A stretch of DNA of 14,127 bases from an uncultured Alphaproteobacteria bacterium (GTDB taxonomy: Bacteria; Pseudomonadota; Alphaproteobacteria; Sneathiellales; Sneathiellaceae), in assembly GCA_937910835.1 (NCBI GenBank), contig CALEMG010000218.1:1-14127 (forward strand), given 5' to 3'. The position numbers and the translations under genes are program-made. Below, piece by piece: positions 8,666 to 14,127 of the stretch. Below the pieces are notes generated by a model. The model did no database searches. It had not been told where the DNA came from and saw only the letters and a program-made list of their open reading frames with translations. Each line of letters starts with the position of its first letter. The stretch's first letter is position 1.

Positions 8666-9862
8666 CTAATCGCAGCCCGTCTCGCTTTTTGATATTTTGT
8701 AAAGATGGGTTGCGTAGGGGCCAAAATTATCCCGGAAGGATCCCTCGTCAGGAGAGAGATATCGCACCTCATCAAGCACCTCAACGCGATCGGCATTGAT
8801 GCCCGCCGGAATGCTGAACTCCACCTCGGTAGAAAATTTACTGAGCGAGCCCGCAAATACGTAGAGATGGCAGTCGTCCTGTTTTACCATCGCTGAGACA
8901 TTATTATAGGGGGTTGTTACGGGCTCAATCGAGACGGCGCCCTGTATGCTTTCGCTTTTCAGAACGCCCGCCAGCTCTTGCAGACGCTGATTGATCGCCA
9001 TGATGGCGTCGCGAAGTGGCGCATTGTCGAACAAAGAGGCTTCCACAAACCCGGGCGTGAACTGATGCACGAAATAGATAATGCCCTCTGCGCCGTGAAT
9101 AATGCTGCGCCAGCCCAAAATCCGGACCTGATCCCCCGTCGGCATAACATGGGCATTGGAAATCCGGCTTGCCTCGATAACGCTCCAAACTGGTTTTTCG
9201 CCCCCCGTCCAGCCAATCAGCCGGTCGACACCGCGGGCGACATAATCGAGCCGGCCACGAATGCCGCCATCCGGGTGGGTGATCGGGTAAATATCAAAAG
9301 AAAGAATATCCGCCGCCTGAACATACTCTTCATAATCCTCCGGATGGTTGGTGCGTGTACCGCGCCCGTGCCATTGATCCCATGCGACCCCCTGCCCAAG
9401 GTTGAGAAGAATGGGCCTCTCCGGATCGCGCGCCTTCATTTCCCGATAGAGCTGCGACAGGAAATCAGGGGAAACCGGTGGGCCAAGCCCGCCGCCGGCG
9501 CTCGCCTGCGCGTTATCAGGTTCATCCGGCAACGTCCAACCGGCGAGAATATCGCGGAATTCTTTCTTCAGCGCGAGGTCATTCTGAGGCGCGAAAACTG
9601 GCATTTTCGCTGCCTGAAGCTGCTTGAGTTGCTGCTCTGTCGGGCCATCCCATAGGCCTGCATAAAAATTTATTCCGATGGCCTTATAGCGGGCCGCATT
9701 TTTTGGATCCTGCAGCCAGACCCCTATGGGAAAAATATCCGATTGATCCAAAAATCGAGCGGGAGAGGAGTCACCCTGTTGTGCAAGGGCCTGATGTGGA
9801 GGAACGAAAGCGAAGGAGGAGAGAAGAGCCAGTAGCAAAAAGAAACGGAGCCGCTTTCTCAT
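8666..9862 (-). CDS. Exported TIM-barrel glycoside-hydrolase-like protein
   Basis: This 398-residue protein has a clear signal peptide: MRKRLR, a hydrophobic core at about 7-21, and likely cleavage after ALA at residue 27. The body reads like a (beta/alpha)8 glycosidase of the broad GH-A type. Seen are FPIGVW (44-49), GINFYAGLW (63-71), GWTLPDEPD (108-116, where Glu114 is a candidate acid/base), ADILSFDIYP (184-193), PVWSVIEAS (224-232, where Glu230 is a candidate nucleophile) and HGAEGIIYF (256-263). The last about 90 residues look like a small beta-sandwich. The FDIYP and late-strand Glu patterns are typical of GH-A enzymes, but I do not recognise a named family or substrate. The ATG overlaps the phosphatase stop by 4 nt (ATGA), with AAGGA 6 nt upstream, so translation is probably coupled. 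Action on an extracellular or periplasmic polysaccharide is inferred. A non-catalytic role cannot be excluded. Confidence 0.75.
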   Translation of the reverse strand: MRKRLRFFLLLALLSSFAFVPPHQALAQQGDSSPARFLDQSDIFPIGVWLQDPKNAARYKAIGINFYAGLWDGPTEQQLKQLQAAKMPVFAPQNDLALKKEFRDILAGWTLPDEPDNAQASAGGGLGPPVSPDFLSQLYREMKARDPERPILLNLGQGVAWDQWHGRGTRTNHPEDYEEYVQAADILSFDIYPITHPDGGIRGRLDYVARGVDRLIGWTGGEKPVWSVIEASRISNAHVMPTGDQVRILGWRSIIHGAEGIIYFVHQFTPGFVEASLFDNAPLRDAIMAINQRLQELAGVLKSESIQGAVSIEPVTTPYNNVSAMVKQDDCHLYVFAGSLSKFSTEVEFSIPAGINADRVEVLDEVRYLSPDEGSFRDNFGPYATHLYKISKSETGCD

Positions 9863-10656
9863 AAGATTTCCTTGGATTCCCCTTCGAGAACGAGACAGGT
9901 CAATATATTCGAATAAAAAGCCCCGGTATCGATGCCAATGCGGTTGTCCTTGAATTCCGGCTCCGGAATGATACTGTGCCCGTGAACGATGACCTTGTCG
10001 AAAAGTCCCGTATGCTCCAGAAAGTCATCGCGAATCCAGAGAAGATCATGCTCTTTCTGATCATCGATCGGCCGGCCGGGCTCGATTCCGGCATGAACAA
10101 AAAGATAATCACCCATCATGCTGCTTGCCTCAAGCGAACTGATAAAGCGCAAATGGGAATCTGGAAGATTCCTTTTGAGCTTTTTCCCAGCCTCCCTGAT
10201 TTTCTCCTCCGTCAACTCCGCAAGCACCAGGTCAATGCCATAACTTCTGAGTGTCGCATCGCCTCCGTAATGAAGCCAGCGCTTGCCCTTCATCGGCTCC
10301 TGCAGAAAGGACATCATTGCCGCCTCGTGGTTTCCCTTCAGCGTGATAACATTCATCTCTGACTGCTTGAGTTCGAGCAGCATATCAATAACATCCGAGC
10401 TGTCGGGCCCGCGGTCCACATAATCGCCAAGAAAAATAAGATGCTCTTCTGCCCCCTCTCGCTGCGCGCGATCCTCAGCTACCCGCTCCAGCAGAGAGGA
10501 AAGCAGATCCTTGCGGCCGTGAATATCGCCAATCACATAGGCGCGCTGGCCGTCCGGCATCCGCGCCGCAGCAATCGCGACGGGCTCTGACGGCGCGATT
10601 TCGTTTTCTGCCGTCGAACGTCTAGAGATAAATTTGTTAAGCCTGGCTAGAGGCAT
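9859..10656 (-). CDS. PPP-family metallophosphoesterase (Ser/Thr phosphatase-like)
   Basis: This 265-residue, apparently cytoplasmic protein has all the metal-site motifs of the PPP phosphatase superfamily: GDIHG at 43-47, GDYVDRG at 77-83, GNHE at 108-111, the HAG histidine at 188 and HGHS at 225-228. The C-terminal IGIDTGAFY (240-248) is common in bacterial PPP proteins and ApaH-like enzymes. It therefore probably hydrolyses phosphoprotein or another phosphomonoester using two metal ions; substrate choice between protein phosphatase and ApaH-like nucleotidase is open. A 40-residue Ala/Arg-rich N-terminal extension precedes the domain and is not a convincing signal peptide. The ATG has AAGGA 4 nt upstream. 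The stop overlaps the start of the exported glycosidase-like gene, suggesting a two-gene operon in which a cytoplasmic phosphatase is tied to an exported sugar-acting protein. Confidence 0.92.
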   Translation of the reverse strand: MPLARLNKFISRRSTAENEIAPSEPVAIAAARMPDGQRAYVIGDIHGRKDLLSSLLERVAEDRAQREGAEEHLIFLGDYVDRGPDSSDVIDMLLELKQSEMNVITLKGNHEAAMMSFLQEPMKGKRWLHYGGDATLRSYGIDLVLAELTEEKIREAGKKLKRNLPDSHLRFISSLEASSMMGDYLFVHAGIEPGRPIDDQKEHDLLWIRDDFLEHTGLFDKVIVHGHSIIPEPEFKDNRIGIDTGAFYSNILTCLVLEGESKEIL

Positions 10657-10674
10657 TAAATCCTTCTTTCAGTT

Positions 10675-10686
10675 TTGCCGCGGCAA
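10675..10686. promoter_or_regulatory. Perfect 12-bp palindrome upstream of the phosphatase gene
   Basis: TTGCCGCGGCAA reads the same on both strands and lies 18 nt upstream of the phosphatase ATG. On the minus strand a -10-like GATAAT sits just upstream of it, without a good -35. The position suits an operator at or just after the transcription start. No regulator is recognised. Confidence 0.35.
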
Positions 10687-10768
10687 GAATTATCTTTCTC
10701 ATCAATTTCCAACCCCTAAGGCTAGCGCTAACGATTACCGACTTCCACTTACAAGAACGTGAACAGCC

Positions 10769-10797
10769 AAAAAAAAGTGGTGGTCTTTCGACCACCA
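10769..10797 (-). terminator. Strong intrinsic terminator of the CTERM-protein gene
   Basis: On the minus strand TGGTGGTC (10797-10790) and GACCACCA (10785-10778) form a perfect 8-bp stem closed by a GAAA tetraloop, followed one base later by eight T. It lies about 100 nt downstream of the stop of the 117-aa CTERM-like protein gene and should separate that gene from the phosphatase operon. Confidence 0.85.
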
Positions 10798-10896
10798 ATC
10801 AATATAGGTACAGAAATGATACTTTTGAAGCGCTGCCCGTGAAAGCCTTGCTTCACTTTGAAAATTTGCTTTATAAAATTCCGTCTGTATCGAAGT

Positions 10897-11250
10897 TCAT
10901 TGCTTCCAGTTGGAGTTCTCCGCTCTGCGGCGGCGACCGAGCCAAAAAATCGCGCCCAGCGCACCTCCAAACAGCAATAGAGCTGGCGACAGGGGAACCG
11001 AATTCATAAGTCCGCCACTTGCCGTGCTCTCCACAAAATCGCTCGCCACTTTATCCTGGACAAGGACAAAGGCCGCCGCCTGATGCGTGGAAGCCGCTCC
11101 CGTCTCTATAGGTTGATTAACACCGGTGATGCCCGCGACAGCCTGATCGGCCGCATTTCCATCAAGCGCGAGCGGCGCCCCGACGGCAACAGACACGTAT
11201 GCGAATAGCACGGTCAGCATTGTCACTGCGACTTTACGAAAATCCACCAT
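10897..11250 (-). CDS. Small exported protein with VPLPA/PEP-CTERM-like sorting signal
   Basis: This 117-residue protein has no recognisable enzyme domain. It begins with a signal peptide (MVDFRK, hydrophobic stretch about 7-22, likely cleavage after VGA at residue 25). It ends with VPLSP (85-89), a hydrophobic helix rich in Leu/Gly/Ala (about 87-104) and RRRR (106-109), followed by eight residues. That three-part tail is the layout of PEP-CTERM and VPLPA-CTERM signals, which exosortases recognise in bacteria making exopolysaccharide. The VPLSPA core is close to the VPLPA type common in Alphaproteobacteria. The mature part is only about 60 residues, Ala/Val/Thr-rich and without cysteine. The ATG has GGGAG 4 nt upstream. 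It is a single-gene unit with its own terminator. A plain C-terminal membrane anchor is the alternative. Confidence 0.75.
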   Translation of the reverse strand: MVDFRKVAVTMLTVLFAYVSVAVGAPLALDGNAADQAVAGITGVNQPIETGAASTHQAAAFVLVQDKVASDFVESTASGGLMNSVPLSPALLLFGGALGAIFWLGRRRRAENSNWKQ

Positions 11251-11268
11251 CTTACTCCCAGTTACGGT

Positions 11269-11289
11269 GCCGGCTCAATCTCGGCCGGC
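11269..11289 (-). repeat. Hairpin in the leader of the CTERM-protein gene
   Basis: GCCGGC occurs at 11269-11274 and 11284-11289 with 9 nt between. Because GCCGGC is its own reverse complement, the two copies can form a 6-bp GC-only stem 19 nt before the start codon, just upstream of the ribosome binding site. This could affect translation or be a protein-binding pair. Confidence 0.4.
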
Positions 11290-11331
11290 GATTAGGACAC
11301 TTCCAATTGCCTACATAGATATGATGACGGA

Positions 11332-11361
11332 CAAGATCTTGCATCCCTCATATGGGGGATG
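11332..11361. repeat. Adjacent palindrome and inverted repeat upstream of the CTERM gene
   Basis: CAAGATCTTG (11332-11341) is a perfect 10-bp palindrome. It is followed directly by an inverted repeat, CATCCCTC (11342-11349) and GAGGGATG-like GGGGGATG (11354-11361), with one G-T pair and an ATAT loop. There is no T tract on either expected side, so a terminator is unlikely. A regulator-binding region about 80-110 nt before the gene is more plausible. Confidence 0.35.
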
Positions 11362-11943
11362 GGTTAAAAAAAACTGCAACGGGCGGAAAGGGCGCTCCTC
11401 TTCCCGGAAATTCAACGGTGAGAAAATTTTTTATTTTTTCCCATGAAATGAGGCAGAGGCGTCACAAAACATGGTTCCGCTAGAACTCAGTAGTTTTCGG
11501 CCATATTGTGGCGCCTAAAACGAAAAAAGAATTATGTTAGAAGCCACACTATATATTCAGCAAACAATACCAAGAAGTAGCGTAATAATGCGCCAAATTA
11601 AAAGTCTAATTTGAGTCAGCTTATTTGTAAAAACACTCTCTCAAAAATGAAACCATCTTAATATTAATAAAAAATTTACCGATAACTACAATTTAATAAA
11701 TAAAAAAATCATTTTTCAAGAAAAAATATCTGTATTAACAAAAGGTTTACAAAAAAATTGCCACAAAATTCCCCCTGACATGCCATATTCTGGCCTTATT
11801 CATAGAGATACTGGCATAATCGTAAATTTTTTGGATGATTTCGACTTCGTAAGATTGGTAATAATTTCAAGAAGAAGAAAATTTTAAATATTTATGAACT
11901 TTTTATTAATATTGGGCAGAAGGCTCGAGTAAAGGTTAAGAAA

Positions 11944-11958
11944 TTAATTTCATGTTAA
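11944..11958. promoter_or_regulatory. Candidate CtrA box (TTAA-N7-TTAA)
   Basis: TTAA, seven bases, TTAA matches the CtrA recognition pattern of Alphaproteobacteria. It lies about 130-140 nt upstream of the beta-helix gene start. In such AT-rich DNA the match may be chance. The C that often follows the second half is absent. Confidence 0.25.
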
Positions 11959-12085
11959 TAAATATACTGTTTATTGGAAGCACTGTAAAAATGGCTGATG
12001 TATTAATGAGTTATAGTAAAAGTGCTGCTAATTTTCAGATTTAATTAATTCCGGACTATTCTGGTAAAGAGCGAGCAAAATTAAA

Positions 12086-14127
12086 ATGGCAAATACGACA
12101 ATTACAGTCTCAAATAGCGCACAACTAAGTGCTGCACTTAATAGCGCGACTGGCGGCGAAACCATTGTATTGAACAGTGGTTATTATGGCGATTTAAGCG
12201 TTTATAATGCAGACTTCAATTCTGAAGTCACAATTGTTTCTGCAAACCCCGATAATATGGCGGTTTTCGAAACGATCACTGTAAACAACTCATCGAACCT
12301 CACATTTGATACCATTGAAGTGGATTTCAATCCCACGGTTAATACTTATTCGCATGAAAGCTCGCTGCTGATCTCGAATTCGTCGGATATCACGGTTCGC
12401 AACTCTCATATCGAAGGCGACGTCGCCACCCAGGACGGTGTCGGCAGCGTGGCCGGTTACCCTGTCGGGCGTGGCATAACGGCTGAATATTCTCAGAATA
12501 TCTCTTTTGAAAATAACGATATCTCATACTTCCAGAAGGGAATTATCCTTATCGAAGCCGAGAATATCGATATTCTCAACAACTCGATCGAAAATCTTCG
12601 TCTGTCGCATATTGCTGGCGCCGATGTCCATGAAGTCACCGTTGATGGCAACTACCTTGGTGCCGTAACGCCCTATAACTACGGCGGCGCGGGCGACCAT
12701 GGCGACTACATCCATTTCTGGATCAACACCGGGCAGTCGCAGAACAGCAGCGACATCACCATCACCAACAACTTCTTCGCAGAGGCCGAAGGTGATCGGA
12801 TGATGGGCGTCTATCTTGAAGACCACTGGGGTGAGAGCGCCTCTTTCGAAGATGTCGTGATTGACAACAACGTCTTCCACCTCGCTGATCACCAGTCCAT
12901 TCTGGTCGAAGGCGCCCAGGGTATCGATATTACCAACAACACCATGCTGCAGAGCAGCGGCGCGCCAAATGATGCGCCGGGCGTTGTCCTGTCACTGGGC
13001 GTTTCCGGTGCCGTAATTACGGATAATATCTTCTCCGCCCCAATCGCCGAGCTTACCAACGATATCCAGATTGTTTCGGAATCTAACAACATCATCGTTC
13101 AGAACACCAATCCGAACGGCAGCAACTATGTCGGCAATCTTTTCGTGGATGCGCTGTCCTATAACCCGGACCTTAACGATTTGCAGCAGGCATATAACCT
13201 GAACACAGGCGCAGATCTGACCGAAGCGGGCACCGGTACCGTCAACAATGATGACGACGACAACAACACTCCGGATGAGCCAACGAACGAAACACCGGAA
13301 GAGCCAGTTGACGAGACTCCGGAAGAACCAACGAACGAAGAGCCTGAAGAGCCAAGCAACCCGACGCCGCCGACCGACGATAACACGGAACCGACAACAC
13401 CTGTTGAAACGACTGTTCTTATCAACGCGGCGATGAACGGCTCCGCGGCGAACTCGGCCGATGCGAATAGCGATGACGACACGGTTACAAACAGTGTCTC
13501 CTTCGAACAGGTTGGAAATCGGGCCGCGGCGAAACTGAACGATGGGGTCATTATCTATGACGCCAACGACAAGTTCATCAATAACGATGCTTACACCCTG
13601 ACCTTCGACTTCAAGAAAGAAGCCGGCGCAGAGGATGCATCGGGATATGCGATCTATTATTCCTCCAGCTTTGTTGTGAAAATCAATGCCGACTCGATTT
13701 TGGCCGCGATTGTAACGTCGAATGGCACGAACTGGGTCACCATCGATGATGTCGACGTCAACAATACCGACTGGCATCAGATGACTTTGACCTTCTCTGG
13801 CGAAGCTGGCGAGGCTATATTCTATGTCGATGGCGAAGAGGTAGCGACAGTCTCCGGGCTTGAAGGCGCAACCCAGACCGGGAGTGCCTGGCATGACTTC
13901 TATGTCGGCGGCGAGTTCGGCGATTCATTCGATGGCCTCGTTGACAATGTAATGTTTGCCCAAGGCGCCATCACGGCAGAGCAGGCAACAGAATCATACG
14001 AAGCCATGCTCGATGGCACCGAAACACCGAACGAAGAACCCGTTGATGAAACTCCGGAAGAGCCCGAAGAGCCAGTTGATGAGACTCCGGAAGAACCTGA
14101 GGAGCCGGTTGACGAAACACCGGAAGA
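12086..14127 (+). CDS. Large secreted beta-helix / LamG surface protein, 5' part (runs off window)
   Basis: An open frame starts at ATG 12086 (in-frame TAA at 12065-12067 just before it) and continues without a stop to the window end, giving 680 codons. Residues 1-385 form a right-handed parallel beta-helix: Asn-rich turns repeat about every 20-30 residues (NNSS 67-70, ENNDIS 142-147, LNNSIEN 164-170, DGNYLG 187-192, TNNFF 227-231, DNNVFH 260-265, TNNTM 283-287, TDNIF 312-316). Residues 390-442 are a Pro/Glu/Thr linker. Residues 443-642 resemble a LamG/concanavalin-like domain (TLTFDFKKE, NTDWHQMTLTFSG, AIFYVDGEEVA, FDGLVDNVMF). From 646 on a second Pro/Glu linker with an 11-residue period begins. 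There is no signal peptide and no Cys; the protein is acidic and its N-terminus (MANTTITVSNSAQLSAAL) resembles type I-secreted proteins. Export by a C-terminal signal beyond the window is inferred. The Shine-Dalgarno is weak. Role: probably adhesion or matrix; enzyme activity on a polysaccharide is possible. Confidence 0.9.
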   Translation, partial: MANTTITVSNSAQLSAALNSATGGETIVLNSGYYGDLSVYNADFNSEVTIVSANPDNMAVFETITVNNSSNLTFDTIEVDFNPTVNTYSHESSLLISNSSDITVRNSHIEGDVATQDGVGSVAGYPVGRGITAEYSQNISFENNDISYFQKGIILIEAENIDILNNSIENLRLSHIAGADVHEVTVDGNYLGAVTPYNYGGAGDHGDYIHFWINTGQSQNSSDITITNNFFAEAEGDRMMGVYLEDHWGESASFEDVVIDNNVFHLADHQSILVEGAQGIDITNNTMLQSSGAPNDAPGVVLSLGVSGAVITDNIFSAPIAELTNDIQIVSESNNIIVQNTNPNGSNYVGNLFVDALSYNPDLNDLQQAYNLNTGADLTEAGTGTVNNDDDDNNTPDEPTNETPEEPVDETPEEPTNEEPEEPSNPTPPTDDNTEPTTPVETTVLINAAMNGSAANSADANSDDDTVTNSVSFEQVGNRAAAKLNDGVIIYDANDKFINNDAYTLTFDFKKEAGAEDASGYAIYYSSSFVVKINADSILAAIVTSNGTNWVTIDDVDVNNTDWHQMTLTFSGEAGEAIFYVDGEEVATVSGLEGATQTGSAWHDFYVGGEFGDSFDGLVDNVMFAQGAITAEQATESYEAMLDGTETPNEEPVDETPEEPEEPVDETPEEPEEPVDETPE
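13268..13408 (+). repeat. Pro-Glu-rich linker repeats between beta-helix and LamG domains
   Basis: Codons 395-441 encode repeated short units of the type ETPEEPVD, EEPTNE and EEPEEP, ending in a Pro/Thr-rich stretch. It is probably an extended, acidic, unstructured spacer. The same units reappear after the LamG domain. Confidence 0.8.
14021..14127 (+). repeat. 33-bp tandem repeats encoding EEPEEPVDETP
   Basis: After the LamG domain, the 11-residue unit EEPEEPVDETP is encoded at 14057-14089 and again at 14090-14122, preceded by a shortened unit (codons 650-657). The two full DNA copies differ at seven third-codon positions, all silent. The array continues past the window end. Confidence 0.85.

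Larger units (their letters stand above)
11251..12085. other. Long AT-rich divergent regulatory region
   Basis: This 835-nt stretch separates the minus-strand CTERM gene from the plus-strand beta-helix gene. From about 11400 to 12085 it is strikingly AT-rich compared with the genes, with many A and T runs and many TTAA steps. Near the CTERM gene it holds inverted repeats (11269-11289, 11332-11361). Further right it holds an ATGCCA/TGGCAT inverted pair (11780-11785 and 11812-11817) and a TTAA-N7-TTAA element (11944-11958). It contains no convincing gene; the best short frame (11952-12044, 30 codons) is weak. It must contain both divergent promoters, but I could not pick them with confidence. 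Confidence 0.6.

Noticed and set aside
8978..9655. 225-codon plus-strand frame
   Set aside because: It is antisense to the glycosidase-like gene. There is no recognisable fold, and the minus frame has a signal peptide and catalytic-type motifs.
10749..10970. 73-codon minus-strand frame overlapping the CTERM-protein gene
   Set aside because: It starts inside the CTERM gene in another frame and runs through the terminator.
11342..11361. GC-rich inverted repeat considered as a terminator
   Set aside because: There is no T tract after the stem in the direction of any upstream gene, and no gene ends there.
12992..13894. 300-codon minus-strand open frame, with smaller ones at 12524-12892, 12889-13095 and 13159-13551
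   Set aside because: They are antisense to the beta-helix/LamG gene. Their products are low-complexity Val/Arg/Ser-rich with no domain, while the plus frame has clear repeats and domains.
11268..14127. CRISPR array, insertion sequence or tRNA-linked island
   Set aside because: I found no regularly spaced direct repeats, transposase, terminal inverted repeats or tRNA. The only tandem repeats are coding and lie in the Pro-Glu linkers.

Overview
The window looks like chromosomal DNA of an alphaproteobacterium. The basis is the 1,600-residue class of NAD-glutamate dehydrogenase, the style of the proteins, a moderate GC content in the genes, and a VPLPA/PEP-CTERM-like sorting tail. The order cannot be fixed from sequence alone. 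The left two thirds is ordinary metabolic core. The right third is an accessory, cell-surface-oriented region.

Left part (1-8268): the 3' part of purH (purine synthesis) and a small UPF0145/YbjQ-family gene run on the + strand. They meet, with only 3 nt between stop codons, a minus-strand series. In transcription order that series is a giant NAD-dependent glutamate dehydrogenase, a DJ-1/PfpI-family protein starting with TTG 19 nt after the dehydrogenase stop, and a UMF1/Atg22-like major facilitator transporter. A 397-nt non-coding stretch (8269-8665), AT-rich near the dehydrogenase, precedes this series.

Right part (8666-14127): a minus-strand pair with a 4-nt ATGA overlap encodes a PPP-family metallophosphatase and an exported TIM-barrel glycosidase-like protein. 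Upstream on the same strand is a 117-aa exported protein ending in a VPLSP motif, a hydrophobic helix and RRRR, which is the layout of an exosortase sorting signal. It has its own strong terminator with a GAAA tetraloop. Divergent from it, across an 835-nt AT-rich region, a long + strand frame opens at 12086 and runs off the window end without a stop (680 codons seen). It has no signal peptide and no cysteine. It contains a right-handed beta-helix domain, a Pro-Glu-rich acidic linker, a LamG/concanavalin-like domain and a second Pro-Glu linker with an 11-residue period. It is probably a large secreted surface or matrix protein, perhaps exported by a type I system. Several long antisense frames over it are shadows.

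The most interesting idea in the window is that the phosphatase, the glycosidase-like protein, the sorted small protein and the giant beta-helix/LamG protein form one extracellular polysaccharide, adhesion or biofilm module around a shared AT-rich control region. This is inference from gene content and layout. No exosortase, type I secretion gene or glycosyltransferase lies within the window to confirm it.
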